Shown here: positions 44,952 to 54,105 of the stretch, piece by piece
How positions within the stretch are numbered: position 1 is the stretch's first letter
Layout of the letters: every line of letters begins with the position of its first letter
DNA from: Ruegeria conchae
GTDB taxonomy: Bacteria > Pseudomonadota > Alphaproteobacteria > Rhodobacterales > Rhodobacteraceae
Assembly: GCF_000192475.1 (NCBI RefSeq)
Contig: NZ_AEYW01000012.1
Location: forward strand, 124,001 to 188,000
Length of the DNA: 64,000 bases
Direction: 5' to 3'
Notes under the pieces: model-generated
What the model saw: the letters and a program-made list of their open reading frames with translations, nothing else
What the model was told of the DNA's origin: nothing
Databases searched by the model: none
Translations under genes and position numbers: made by a program

Positions 44952-46388
44952 ATGAGGACCGTCTATCCGGTAATTTTATGCGGTGGCTCCGGAACACGGT
45001 TATGGCCCCTGTCACGCAAAAGCTACCCAAAACAATTCGTGCCGCTGATTGGTGAAACCAGCCTTTTGCAGCAATGTGCAAAGCGTCTTAAAGGACCCGT
45101 CGAAACGCCTTACGCAAAGCCGTTGCTGTTAACCAATGAAGCATTTCGTTTCGTTGTACCTGAGCAGTTGATGGCCGTTGGAATTGACCCAGGCCCGATC
45201 CTTATTGAACCTGAAGGGCGCAACACTGCTCCGGCTGTCCTGGCGGCAGCTCTGCACCTTTCGTCCAGCGATCCCGATGCATTGATGCTGGTGGCGGCGT
45301 CGGATCACGTCATTCCGGATGCTCAGGCCTTTCACGAGGCAGTTGCGGAAGGTATCCGTACGATCGATGAGCGCGGAGACCTTGTTACATTCGGAATCAC
45401 GCCTGACCGGCCAGAGACTGGATATGGTTATCTCAAACTTCGGCAGATTCCCGACGCGTCGGGTGCGTCGATTCCTCTCGATCGATTTGTTGAAAAGCCC
45501 GACCTGAAGAGCGCCGAAAGGATGGTGTCCGAAGGTAGTTACCTTTGGAATTCCGGCATCTTTCTGTTTGCGGTCCGCGATATCCTTGCGGCCTATGACC
45601 AACATGCGCCGGATCTTGTAGCTCCGGTTCAGAACGCCGTTGATCAGGCGCAGTCTGACCTGGGCTTTCTGCGGCTTGAATCCATCGCTTGGAACTCAGT
45701 TCAGGACATATCGATCGACTATGCGGTTATGGAAAAGGCCAGCAACCTCAGCGTTGTTCCTTATGCAGCCGGGTGGTCAGATGTAGGCAGTTGGTCGGCG
45801 GTGCAGGAGCTCAGCAACCCTGATACAAATGGGGTCGCTACCGCCGGTGAAGTCACTGCCATTGATTGCCACAATGTGCTGGTGCGCTCAGAATCTCCTG
45901 CACAGGAGGTCGTGGCGATGGGGCTGGAAAACGTCATTACAGTCGCGATGCCCGATGCGGTTCTGGTGGCCAGCATGGACCGCGCGCAGGATGTCAAACA
46001 GGCCGTCACAGCCTTGAAAGCAAAAGGTGCCAAGCAGGCGGAATCCCTGCCCGTCGATCATCGGCCCTGGGGGTGGTTCGAAAGCCTCGTTATCGGAGAC
46101 CGGTTCCAGGTCAAGCGTATCCATGTCCATCCCGGTGCATCGCTGAGTCTGCAATCTCACCATCATCGGTCCGAGCACTGGATCGTCGTGGAGGGCACCG
46201 CCGAAGTGACGATAAATGACGATGTTCAGTTGGTGTCAGAAAACCAGTCGGTCTATGTGCCTTTGGGTGCGGTTCACCGGATGGTGAACCCCGGCAAAGT
46301 CCCGATGGTCCTGATCGAAGTACAAACCGGGACCTATCTGGGTGAAGACGACATTATTCGCTATGAAGATGTTTATGCGCGTAATTGA
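44952..46388 (+). CDS. Mannose-1-phosphate guanylyltransferase / mannose-6-phosphate isomerase
   Basis: 478-aa bifunctional type II PMI (ManC/CpsB/AlgA family). N-terminal GDP-mannose pyrophosphorylase domain with GGSGTRLWPLSRKSYPKQF at 11-29, 'FVEKPDLKSAE' and 'SYLWNSGIFLF'; C-terminal cupin isomerase domain at 360-478 with RPWGWFESLVIGDRFQVKRI, QSHHHRSEHWIVVEGTAEV metal-binding histidines and RMVNPG. It makes GDP-mannose, the substrate of the Gmd encoded further on. GAGAGCGAGGG lies before the ATG. Confidence 0.95.
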   Translation: MRTVYPVILCGGSGTRLWPLSRKSYPKQFVPLIGETSLLQQCAKRLKGPVETPYAKPLLLTNEAFRFVVPEQLMAVGIDPGPILIEPEGRNTAPAVLAAALHLSSSDPDALMLVAASDHVIPDAQAFHEAVAEGIRTIDERGDLVTFGITPDRPETGYGYLKLRQIPDASGASIPLDRFVEKPDLKSAERMVSEGSYLWNSGIFLFAVRDILAAYDQHAPDLVAPVQNAVDQAQSDLGFLRLESIAWNSVQDISIDYAVMEKASNLSVVPYAAGWSDVGSWSAVQELSNPDTNGVATAGEVTAIDCHNVLVRSESPAQEVVAMGLENVITVAMPDAVLVASMDRAQDVKQAVTALKAKGAKQAESLPVDHRPWGWFESLVIGDRFQVKRIHVHPGASLSLQSHHHRSEHWIVVEGTAEVTINDDVQLVSENQSVYVPLGAVHRMVNPGKVPMVLIEVQTGTYLGEDDIIRYEDVYARN

Positions 46389-46434
46389 CTTAGGTCAGTA
46401 GGCGCTAGTCGCCGTTCATCTCTGATTAAATCCC

Positions 46435-46455
46435 GCCATCTGCAATGCAGGTGGC
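46435..46455 (+). terminator. Intrinsic terminator after the GDP-mannose gene
   Basis: GCCATCTGC-AAT-GCAGGTGGC forms a nine-pair stem with a three-base loop, followed by TTATTTG. It lies 47 bases after the stop and 127 bases before the DUF2793 gene, so the two are separate transcription units. Confidence 0.65.
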
Positions 46456-46582
46456 TTATTTGACATTTCTCAAATCCTAACAAATCAAAAACCTAGCGTT
46501 CGGGTTCGTCAGGTGGGCTTCACTCCGATTGCGGCAGGGTGGCGCGCGATCATTGTCAAAGCGACATCTCAGGAGGACGCCC

Positions 46583-47659
46583 GTGCCACAGAACTCACCC
46601 CGTTTGAACCTGCCCTTTATTCAACCGTCTCAGGCCCAGAAACACGTGACCCATAACGAGGCGCTGCGTACACTCGATCTTGTGGTCCAACTGAGCGTAG
46701 TCTCCATCGACGCGACAATACCGCCCGCTGCGCCCGATCAGGGGGAGACGCACGCGCTTGGCACGGCGCCCACGGGGGCATGGGCTGGTCACGACGGCCA
46801 ATTGGCGGCGTGGCTGGACAACGGATGGCATTTCATTGCGCCGGATTTGGGCTGGCGGGCCTGGGACCAAAGCTCGGAGCAGTTGAAAATCTGGAACGGA
46901 TCCGCCTGGATCGACCCGCCTGTCGATTTGCAGAATCTGCCAGGAATTGGAGTCGCAACCGGATCCGACAGCACCAATCGGCTGGCGGTGCGTAGCCCTG
47001 CGACGTTGCTAACCCATGAAGGTGGTGGTCATCAGTTGAAGGTCAACAAAGCCAGCGACGGCGACACGGCCTCGCTTTTGTTTCAATCCAACTGGACCGG
47101 TCACGCCGAGATGGGCCTTTCTGGCAACACGGAGTTCTCGATCAAAGTCTCGCCAGATGGCGGGAGCTGGGTTGAAGCACTACGGTTTGACGCCTCATCT
47201 GGTATCGCGGGTGGAGCGGCAATACAGAGCAGTGCCAACGACACCACGCCTGGTCGCCTGATGCGGGCGGATTATGGGTACGGACCGGGCAACGTACTGG
47301 GCACAGTGTCACAAAACAGTGGTGTACCTTCCGGGGCTGTGATCGAGCATGGCAGTAATACAAATGGAGACTACACGCGATTTGCTGACGGCACCCAAAT
47401 TTGTGCAACAACTCTTGATGCTGTCGGATGTACGACCGCAACCGGTGCCTTGTTCACCAGTGGTTCTACCAACTGGGATTTTCCCATCGCTTTTGCCGCT
47501 GGCAGCAAACCAGCCCTTAGCGGGAATGGTGGCGGGTTCGGTCGATTCGTAGGATTTGACACGCCATCGGAAACACAAACGACATTCCAGGTACTGGCGG
47601 CAATTTCGGATGCCACAAATATTGAACCATCAATGATCGCCATCGGCCGCTGGTTCTGA
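46583..47659 (+). CDS. DUF2793 domain-containing protein
   Basis: 358-aa protein of phage-tail/spike-like build. The N-terminal DUF2793 domain (about 5-95) shows LNLPFIQPSQAQKHVTHNEA, 'DQGETHALGTAPTGAWAGHDGQLAAWLDNGWHFIAP' and WNGSAWIDP. The remaining part is glycine/serine-rich beta sequence, ending with a domain containing 'NTNGDYTRFADGTQICATT' typical of phage tail-fibre C-termini. GTG 46583 is fixed by a strong AGGAGG six bases before it. In Rhodobacter related proteins serve as head-spike/host-specificity factors of gene transfer agents; that link is from memory. No other phage genes are nearby, but capsule-sugar genes flank it. Confidence 0.75.
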   Translation: MPQNSPRLNLPFIQPSQAQKHVTHNEALRTLDLVVQLSVVSIDATIPPAAPDQGETHALGTAPTGAWAGHDGQLAAWLDNGWHFIAPDLGWRAWDQSSEQLKIWNGSAWIDPPVDLQNLPGIGVATGSDSTNRLAVRSPATLLTHEGGGHQLKVNKASDGDTASLLFQSNWTGHAEMGLSGNTEFSIKVSPDGGSWVEALRFDASSGIAGGAAIQSSANDTTPGRLMRADYGYGPGNVLGTVSQNSGVPSGAVIEHGSNTNGDYTRFADGTQICATTLDAVGCTTATGALFTSGSTNWDFPIAFAAGSKPALSGNGGGFGRFVGFDTPSETQTTFQVLAAISDATNIEPSMIAIGRWF

Positions 47660-47669
47660 CAGCTCAGAC

Positions 47670-47695
47670 ACCGTCCGGGCCATTGCGCGGGCGGT
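47670..47695. terminator. Bidirectional hairpin between convergent genes
   Basis: ACCGTCCG pairs with CGGGCGGT (eight pairs, one T-G) across a ten-base loop between the DUF2793 stop and the fucose synthase stop. No U-tract on either side, so it may be a weak bidirectional terminator. Confidence 0.35.
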
Positions 47696-48681
47696 CACCT
47701 TTCGCGCAGATCGGTTTCTGATTGATCTAGAAACCACGCATAGGTCTGGCGAATTCCGTCGTTAAGACTGATGCCAGCACTCCAGCCCATACCTGCGAGG
47801 CGCGATACATCCATCAGTTTTTGCATCGTGCCATCCGGTTTGTCTGTATCATACGTGATCCGGCCAGTGAAACCGACGACACCCGCAATGATCGTTGCGA
47901 GGTCTGCGATCGATGTATCGCTGCCCGTACCCACATTAATGTGGCTTAACATTGGATCAGTATTTGCCTCATATATTTCGCGCGGCAGGTCCAAAACAAA
48001 CACCGACGCCTCGGCCATATCATCAACATGCAAGAACTCGCGTCGCGGATTTCCGGTTCCCCATATGACAACTTCATCTAGCCCGTCACGCTGTGCCTCG
48101 TGAAAACGTCGGATCAGTGCCGGGAGCACGTGACTGTTTTCAGGGTGAAAGTTGTCTCCGGGGCCATAAAGGTTCGTCGGCATGACGGACCGGTAGTCTA
48201 CGCCGTGCTGCCTGTTATAGCTTTCACAAAGCTTGATCCCGGCAATCTTGGCGATGGCGTAAGGTTCATTTGTCGGCTCCAGCGGCCCGGTCAAAAGCGC
48301 GTCTTCGCGCATAGGCTGGTGTGTTGAGCGCGGATAAATGCAGGAACTTCCAAGTTGCAGCAGCTGTTTTATACCTGCCGAAAACGCCTGATGGATCACA
48401 TTGCATTCGATCATCAGGTTCTCGTAGATGAAATCCGCCGGATATGTGTTGTTCGCATAGATACCGCCAACACGGGCGGCGGCCAAAATCACGATGTCCG
48501 GACGTTCTGAGCGCATGAAATTCTGAACCTGAACCTGATCGGTCAGATCCAATTCGCTCCGCGTCCGCGTGATTAGCTCGAGTTTTTCACCTGCCTGTTG
48601 GCGCTGCTGCAGCCTTCGCAGGATCGCGCTTCCGACCATGCCGCGATGACCCGCTACATATATTCTGCGCGAGCTGCCCAT
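47695..48681 (-). CDS. fcl: GDP-L-fucose synthase
   Basis: 328-aa epimerase/reductase that converts GDP-4-keto-6-deoxymannose to GDP-L-fucose. Rossmann motif [10 protein letters not shown], 'LGSSCIYPR', catalytic Y-x3-K in '[10 protein letters not shown]', and [20 protein letters not shown] are the family signatures. I start at ATG 48681, which overlaps the end of gmd by two bases beyond the gmd stop region; a longer in-frame start would reach into gmd. Co-transcribed with gmd. Confidence 0.94.
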   Translation of the reverse strand: MGSSRRIYVAGHRGMVGSAILRRLQQRQQAGEKLELITRTRSELDLTDQVQVQNFMRSERPDIVILAAARVGGIYANNTYPADFIYENLMIECNVIHQAFSAGIKQLLQLGSSCIYPRSTHQPMREDALLTGPLEPTNEPYAIAKIAGIKLCESYNRQHGVDYRSVMPTNLYGPGDNFHPENSHVLPALIRRFHEAQRDGLDEVVIWGTGNPRREFLHVDDMAEASVFVLDLPREIYEANTDPMLSHINVGTGSDTSIADLATIIAGVVGFTGRITYDTDKPDGTMQKLMDVSRLAGMGWSAGISLNDGIRQTYAWFLDQSETDLRER

Positions 48682-48682
48682 T

Positions 48683-49807
48683 TCAGCCGTTTTCCCGTGT
48701 GACTGGCGCAGCCATCCCGTGTTCTTTGAGCAGGGCATTGCGCCGTGCGATTTTCAAATCTTCGGCAACCATTTCGGCGCATAGATCTTGCACAGAGGTC
48801 TCGGGTTCCCAACCTAGTTTTTGCTTGGCCTTGGACGGGTCTCCCAACAGCGTATCAACCTCGGCCGGTCGGAAGTAACGCGGGTTGATCCGCATCACGA
48901 TATCGCCAGCTTTCAGGGCAGGCGCCTTATCACCCACTACTTCGCGAACAATCGCAAATTCCTCGACACCCTCCCCTGAAAACTCCAGCACCAAACCCAG
49001 CTCGCTGGCAGACCATTCGATGAACTGGCGCACGGAATACTGCTCGCCGGTGGCGATTACAAAGTCCTCGGGCGTCTCCTGTTGCAGCATCAGCCACTGC
49101 ATCTTCACATAGTCCCGCGCGTGCCCCCAATCGCGCAAACTATCGATATTACCCATATGCAAACAGTCATCCAAACCTTGCGCGATGTTTGCAAGGCCAC
49201 GAGTGATCTTACGAGTCACAAAGGTCTCACCACGCCGGGGGCTTTCGTGATTGAACAAAATACCGTTGCAGGCGTACATCCCGTAGGCCTCGCGATAATT
49301 TACTGTTATCCAATAGGAATACAGCTTGGCGACCCCATAGGGTGAGCGCGGGTGAAAAGGCGTTGTCTCGCGTTGCGGTGTTTCCTGTACCAAACCAAAG
49401 AGCTCTGAGGTAGAGGCCTGATAAAACCGGGTCTTGCCCTCCAGTCCCAGAAACCGGATCGCTTCGAGCAGGCGTAGCGTACCCAACCCATCCACATCCG
49501 CAGTGTATTCCGGCGATTCAAAACTCACCGCAACATGGGATTGCGCACCGAGATTATAGACCTCGTCGGGCTGCACTTCCTGAATGATCCGGGTCAGGTT
49601 CGAGGTATCGCTTAGATCACCATAATGCAGATGCAGTCTGGGATCTGGTTCATGCGGATCCTGATAGATATGATCAATCCGCTGCGTATTGAAAGACGAT
49701 GCGCGACGTTTGATACCGTGAACGTCATAGCCTTTGGCAAGCAACAGCTCAGCCAGGTAAGAGCCATCCTGACCCGTAATACCGGTTATCAGTGCTGATT
49801 TGCTCAT
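48683..49807 (-). CDS. gmd: GDP-mannose 4,6-dehydratase
   Basis: 374-aa NADP-dependent dehydratase giving GDP-4-keto-6-deoxymannose. '[29 protein letters not shown]' at the N-terminus, [20 protein letters not shown], catalytic Y-x3-K in [31 protein letters not shown], and the [19 protein letters not shown] stretch identify Gmd. Runs into fcl as the first gene of a two-gene minus-strand operon. Confidence 0.96.
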   Translation of the reverse strand: MSKSALITGITGQDGSYLAELLLAKGYDVHGIKRRASSFNTQRIDHIYQDPHEPDPRLHLHYGDLSDTSNLTRIIQEVQPDEVYNLGAQSHVAVSFESPEYTADVDGLGTLRLLEAIRFLGLEGKTRFYQASTSELFGLVQETPQRETTPFHPRSPYGVAKLYSYWITVNYREAYGMYACNGILFNHESPRRGETFVTRKITRGLANIAQGLDDCLHMGNIDSLRDWGHARDYVKMQWLMLQQETPEDFVIATGEQYSVRQFIEWSASELGLVLEFSGEGVEEFAIVREVVGDKAPALKAGDIVMRINPRYFRPAEVDTLLGDPSKAKQKLGWEPETSVQDLCAEMVAEDLKIARRNALLKEHGMAAPVTRENG

Positions 49808-49901
49808 GATTGCGCCCCGATGGTTCTACTTCGCCTGTTTGTTCTTCCAGAAACAGCAAGACTCGTCCAAATGCAAGCAAACGGGGAATTCGAAAGATCG
49901 G

Positions 49902-50993
49902 TTATAATGCCGCTGTCCAGACTCGATAACGGCCCTGCCCTGTCACCTCGCGGATCAATCCTCTGTCGCTGAATTTGTCCAGATTTCGCTGTATGGCCGC
50001 GCGCGAGGCTTGGGTCAGCTCTTCGGCCAATGGTGCCGACACCATCGGCCAAGCTGTCAGCGCGTCGATCAACACTGGTGGAGTTCGCCCACTCAGATCT
50101 GATACAGCCTCGCGGGCACGTCCTTCCCAAGCGCTGATCCGGTCCAGATGCAGCAGAGCTGCAAGCGAGGCCTGACCTGCCCCACCTATCCAGGCGGATA
50201 GTTTTTCATCCAGTGAGCCTGCACCGCGCAACGCACCCGGTCCCGACAAGGAAAGCGGCATGAACAATGCTCCACCTCGCCCCATCGATGCCGCATGGCG
50301 GGCTGCAATAACGGCAGCTTCGGTATCCTGTCCAATGCCCGGAGAGAGCGCGCGCCACGCGTGGAACCCGATTGCAGCCTGGGTCACCGGGTGCAACGCA
50401 GCCACATTTCGCATCACTTCGGCCAGATCTATCACGGTCTCTGGGGCGTCCTCGATGCCCTGGGCCTGACGATCCAGAAAAGCGGTCAGCCCAGGGTCCC
50501 ATCCGCCCTCTGATGGCCCAGCGCCCGAGGATAGTCGCCGCACCGCCCAGCCTGCCCGGTACAACGCCTGAACGTCATCACCCGTCGCACCGATCCGCAA
50601 TCCGATCCATAGCGCTAGACGATCGACGCTGATCCGGTCTCCGGTCCACCAGCCCAAATCCGACACTTCCATTAAGGCCAGACGGTGACCCCATCCTTTC
50701 GGCCCTGCGCGCAAACGTTCATCCAGCGCTCCGAAAGTCACGGCCAGATCAGCAAGTTCAGCGGACAGTTCAGATTGAGCCGCGCGCCAATCCCTTGGAT
50801 CAAAAAGGAGGCTTTGATCAGGCCTTGGGACAGACGGAAGAAATTCTTCAGGATCTTCTTTATCCGCTGGAGGGAGAAACCATAGATCCTCTTCATCCGG
50901 TGGATCGGTGTCATAGATGCTGCGCGGCCCTGCGTCCAAGGCCTCATCATCTTCTGGGTCCGGTTCTTGAGGGATAGGCTTCATATCTGGCAT
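49902..50993 (-). CDS. DUF1612 / RHE_PE00001-like helix-turn-helix protein
   Basis: 363-aa protein of unknown function. An acidic N-terminus (1-60, rich in D/E/P), a helical central region ('LADLAVTFGALDERLRAGPKGWGHRLALMEVSDLGWWTGDRISVDRLALW') and a C-terminal winged-helix-like end (WPMVSAPLAEELTQASRAAI, RGLIREVTGQGRYRVW). The layout and C-terminus resemble the DUF1612/HTH_DUF1612 family common in Rhizobiales and Rhodobacterales, which resemble Fic-linked or plasmid-borne regulators. Match is moderate. No evident operon partner. Confidence 0.65.
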   Translation of the reverse strand: MPDMKPIPQEPDPEDDEALDAGPRSIYDTDPPDEEDLWFLPPADKEDPEEFLPSVPRPDQSLLFDPRDWRAAQSELSAELADLAVTFGALDERLRAGPKGWGHRLALMEVSDLGWWTGDRISVDRLALWIGLRIGATGDDVQALYRAGWAVRRLSSGAGPSEGGWDPGLTAFLDRQAQGIEDAPETVIDLAEVMRNVAALHPVTQAAIGFHAWRALSPGIGQDTEAAVIAARHAASMGRGGALFMPLSLSGPGALRGAGSLDEKLSAWIGGAGQASLAALLHLDRISAWEGRAREAVSDLSGRTPPVLIDALTAWPMVSAPLAEELTQASRAAIQRNLDKFSDRGLIREVTGQGRYRVWTAAL

Positions 50994-51043
50994 TCTTCGA
51001 GCATTTGCCGCAGTTCACAAGGGGTTTCCCGAAATCCCGATAG

Positions 51044-51781
51044 TCAACCCGCAAAGGCCGCAGTCAGAGCATGCAGCTCTCCACTCAGATCTGTCTCGCG
51101 ATCGCCACCCAACAGCATATAACCATACCCATCTTTTGCCCATGTCGCGGTTGATAGGCCGCTTAGCACTGCAAGATTGACTGCCTTCGATGGGGCATTT
51201 GGACCTTGCCGGATCACGCAGAACGCAAATGGATTTCCTTGTGCATCAGCAAAGACAACCTGAACCAATGGCTTACCTTTGAATGATAAAACCTGTGTGC
51301 GCTTCAGGTCGAGGCCGGGAAGATTTTCCAACACCTCCCGATTTAAGGGTCGGCCGAGCTGAGCCTCAGCCTGAGCAAATTGCGCGTCCAGTTTTTGCGG
51401 AGAGTTATCCAGATCAGCAATCGTTTCGGCTGAATAGAGTGATTGATAAATTGCGGCTTGCTCTGCCCAGCCCAAAGCCTTCGGACGCGTCACCCAGAAG
51501 GTTGCGGATACTGCGATAACGGCAACCGAGGCCGCAACCGCCAGCAATCGAAGAGGTCCTGATTTGTATTGCTGCGGAGTGGGCGCAGGCAGATCAATTT
51601 CAGGAACCTCAGCCGGGACGTCATCAAAAACCTGCTGCACAACAGGGGCAAACGGATCCAACGCCATCAAGCGGGCTTCAAGACCCGTATCCTCTGCCAC
51701 GGCCGCTTCGATGGCGTGGACTTCGGCCTCATCAAGGCTGCCCTCCAGATAGGCCAGAAGTGTTTCGTCGGAAAACTTCAT
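51044..51781 (-). CDS. Membrane anti-sigma factor (putative)
   Basis: 245-aa protein with a cytosolic N-terminal helical region (MKFSDETLLAYLEGSLDEAE, VHAIEAAVAEDTGLEARLMA) that resembles anti-sigma N-termini, one membrane span at about 90-112 (LRLLAVAASVAVIAVSATFW), and a periplasmic domain (130-245). No zinc-binding H-x3-C-x2-C motif is visible. Overlaps the ECF sigma gene by ATGA, which strongly suggests a sigma/anti-sigma pair. Confidence 0.75.
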   Translation of the reverse strand: MKFSDETLLAYLEGSLDEAEVHAIEAAVAEDTGLEARLMALDPFAPVVQQVFDDVPAEVPEIDLPAPTPQQYKSGPLRLLAVAASVAVIAVSATFWVTRPKALGWAEQAAIYQSLYSAETIADLDNSPQKLDAQFAQAEAQLGRPLNREVLENLPGLDLKRTQVLSFKGKPLVQVVFADAQGNPFAFCVIRQGPNAPSKAVNLAVLSGLSTATWAKDGYGYMLLGGDRETDLSGELHALTAAFAG

Positions 51782-52314
51782 TTGCCACTCCGTTGCACCG
51801 CGTCGCCCGCTTCGTGCTGCATTACGGTTTTCAGTTTCTGCCGGGCGTTGGACAACCGGCTCATGATCGTGCCGATGGGAACATCCAGCATGGCCGCAGC
51901 TTCGCGGTAACTGTACCCTTCTACAAATACAAGCATCACCGTTTCGCGCTGCGCCTCTGGCAGTTGCATCACTTGAGTAAACACCTGAGCGGCGAAAATA
52001 TTCGTTTCTGAGTCGGGTCCGTGTGCAACCAATTCCGCCTCAGGTGTAACCGACAATGCTTGCGCCTTGCGCACAGACCGTGCCCGTATCTCGTTCAACC
52101 AGATCGAGCGGCAGATCGTCATCAGCCAGCTGTCCAACCGATCATATGAAGTTACCTGATGGTGCTTTTCTAACGCCCGCAAGGCTGTTGCCTGCAGCAG
52201 ATCGTCCGCAACATCCGACGCCCCCGACAGAGCCAATCCAAACCGCCAAACCCGTTTCGAATGGGTCTGGATCGCGCCGCGCACGGCTTGTTCGGTGCTC
52301 ATCTCAACACTCAT
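51778..52314 (-). CDS. RNA polymerase sigma factor, ECF family
   Basis: 178-aa sigma-70 factor of the extracytoplasmic type. Region 2 at 15-85 ('RFGLALSGASDVADDLLQATALRALEKHHQ', 'DSWLMTICRSIWLNEIRARSVRK'), region 4 at 115-165 ('LPEAQRETVMLVFVEGYSYREAAAMLDVPIGTIMSRLSNARQKL'). Co-transcribed with the overlapping anti-sigma gene and divergent from the YceI gene across 86 bases. I could not recognise a clear ECF promoter there. Confidence 0.92.
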   Translation of the reverse strand: MSVEMSTEQAVRGAIQTHSKRVWRFGLALSGASDVADDLLQATALRALEKHHQVTSYDRLDSWLMTICRSIWLNEIRARSVRKAQALSVTPEAELVAHGPDSETNIFAAQVFTQVMQLPEAQRETVMLVFVEGYSYREAAAMLDVPIGTIMSRLSNARQKLKTVMQHEAGDAVQRSGK

Positions 52315-52400
52315 CGAATAAATCGCGACCTGTGTGTGTTTGCTTTGTCATGGGACCGGGCCCGCTTGGTCTGAACTGTCATAGACTCTGGAGGAATGAA

Positions 52401-52982
52401 ATGAAACTTCTGTTCAAAACAATCACGATTGCGTCGGCTTTTGTTGCAGGTCCCGCGCTGGCCGCTGATTGGACACTAAATCCCAGCGCCTCTCATCTGG
52501 CCTATGGCACGGTTAAGATCGACGATGTGGGCGAGGTCAATTCCTTCACCAATTTATCGGGCCATGTCAGCGAGGATGGCAAAGTTGAGATTGATATCGA
52601 CCTGTCCTCGGTCGAAACGAATATCGATATCCGCAACGAGCGGATGATCGAACATGTGTTCCGCAAGGTAGCAACAGCCACGCTGACCGCAGAGATTGAT
52701 TTGGATGAGGTGTCCAAGTTGGATGTGGGGTCCAGCAACACGGTTGAAGTGGATGCCAAACTGGCTCTGGCCGGGACCGAGGTTGAGTTCTACACCGATA
52801 TGTTCATTTTGCGCGTGGCTGAAGACACTGTCATGGTGTCGACAAACGATATGGTCTTCATTAGCACCGAGGATGCGGGCGTCTCAGCGGGTGTCGACAA
52901 GCTAATGGAGCTGGCGCAACTTCCTAGCATCACCCGTACCGTCCCAGTGACTGCAAGACTGATGTTCAATCTCGATAGCTGA
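52401..52982 (+). CDS. YceI family periplasmic protein
   Basis: 193-aa protein with signal peptide MKLLFKTITIASAFVAGPALA, then a YceI lipocalin-like barrel: DWTLNPSASHLAYGTVKIDD, 'GHVSEDGKVEIDIDLSSVETNIDIRNERMIEHVF', LALAGTEVEFYTDMFI and 'DMVFISTEDAGVS'. YceI proteins bind isoprenoid-like molecules; some respond to stress. ATG 52401 follows GGAGGAATGAA. Divergent from the ECF sigma gene, so it is a plausible regulon member. Confidence 0.9.
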   Translation: MKLLFKTITIASAFVAGPALAADWTLNPSASHLAYGTVKIDDVGEVNSFTNLSGHVSEDGKVEIDIDLSSVETNIDIRNERMIEHVFRKVATATLTAEIDLDEVSKLDVGSSNTVEVDAKLALAGTEVEFYTDMFILRVAEDTVMVSTNDMVFISTEDAGVSAGVDKLMELAQLPSITRTVPVTARLMFNLDS

Positions 52983-52997
52983 AGATCAACCAAAGTA

Positions 52998-53017
52998 CGG
53001 GGTCAATTTTGGCCCCG
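52998..53017. terminator. Bidirectional terminator between YceI and proline-racemase genes
   Basis: CGGGGTCA and TGGCCCCG form a stem (one T-G pair) around ATTT, 15 bases after the YceI stop and 2 bases from the end of the convergent gene. Serves both directions well by position. Confidence 0.6.
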
Positions 53018-53019
53018 AC

Positions 53020-54042
53020 TTATGCACCCCAAGTATCACTCAAGCGGTAGCCACCGGGCCAAGGGTCTTCCGGGTCCAGCATGTGCTGGTGTGTGCCCGT
53101 AATCCAACCCCGCCCCGAGATTTCCGGTGTGATCGCCATGCGCCCATTCAGATCGAGCTGATCCACGATGCGGCAGCGAAACTCACTGTCGATAACCGAA
53201 CGCGCATGATAGCGGTCATTCATCGACATTTGACCTTTGGCCAGCAAAACAGCCATTCGGGCCGATGCACCGGTGCCGCAGGGTGAACGATCCAGCTTGC
53301 CGGGCTTGATGGCGACGGTATTGCGACCGGTGAGGATATCGCCCTGTCGATTCAGCGGGCCTGCGATTTGGCAGAATGAAATGTGATTCCAGTCTTTGGT
53401 GGGGTGATTGAAGCCAAGCTGCTCATTGGCCGCATCGGTGATACGCGCGCCGGTTCTGGCAAGATCAGCGCCTTCATCAGGCGTCAGGTCAAAACCCAGA
53501 TCAGCTGCATCGACAATTACAAAACTGTCGCCACCAAACGCGGTATCTACGCGCAGCGTCCCGATGCCCTCAACCTCGATCCGGGCATCCAGCTTGTCGA
53601 CGAAACTTGGCACGTTCTGCACATAGATGCGTTCGGCCTTGCCATTGCGGCATTCGGCGCGGACGCGGACCAGCCCTCCGGGAGCTTCTAACGTCAAACG
53701 AGTTTCTGGTTCATGCATTGGAAGGATGCCGCTATCCAGCAAAACCGTAGAAACGCAGATGGAATTCGAACCGGACATCGGCGGCGTGTCTTCCGGCTCC
53801 ATGATGATGAAAGCGGCAGCGGCCTCGGGGTTTTTTGGTGGAACCAGCAGGTTCACATGGCGAAAGACACCGCCGCGGGGTTCATTCAGCATGAAATCCC
53901 TTAGGGTCTGATCTTCAGCGATATGGGTTCTCTGATCCCAAACCGTTTCCCCGGGAGGCGGGGTAACACCTCCAACGATTACATCGCCCACCTCGCCTTC
54001 GGCATGGGCTGAGATCACATGGATGGTTTTGGAACTGCGCAT
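53020..54042 (-). CDS. Proline racemase family protein with Ser/Cys active site
   Basis: 340-aa cytosolic enzyme of the proline racemase / hydroxyproline epimerase / trans-3-hydroxy-L-proline dehydratase superfamily. The first catalytic Cys of racemases (M-C-G-H) is S90 here ([10 protein letters not shown]), while the second is kept as C255 ([13 protein letters not shown]). Ser/Cys members are known and include 3-hydroxyproline dehydratases or bifunctional enzymes, so simple proline racemase is unlikely. ATG 54042 follows an excellent AGGAGG; a longer in-frame start exists at 54102. Lies downstream of the sugar ABC ATPase gene and may be co-transcribed with iclR. Confidence 0.82.
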   Translation of the reverse strand: MRSSKTIHVISAHAEGEVGDVIVGGVTPPPGETVWDQRTHIAEDQTLRDFMLNEPRGGVFRHVNLLVPPKNPEAAAAFIIMEPEDTPPMSGSNSICVSTVLLDSGILPMHEPETRLTLEAPGGLVRVRAECRNGKAERIYVQNVPSFVDKLDARIEVEGIGTLRVDTAFGGDSFVIVDAADLGFDLTPDEGADLARTGARITDAANEQLGFNHPTKDWNHISFCQIAGPLNRQGDILTGRNTVAIKPGKLDRSPCGTGASARMAVLLAKGQMSMNDRYHARSVIDSEFRCRIVDQLDLNGRMAITPEISGRGWITGTHQHMLDPEDPWPGGYRLSDTWGA

Positions 54043-54105
54043 ATGGCCTCCTGAAAGCCGCTGATTAATGCGCAGTGATGCAAAACAGCTCCGGTCTGGC
54101 AAGCC

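Noticed and set aside
46583..47659. Prophage remnant
   Set aside because: Only one tail-like gene is present; no integrase, capsid, terminase or attachment sites in the area.
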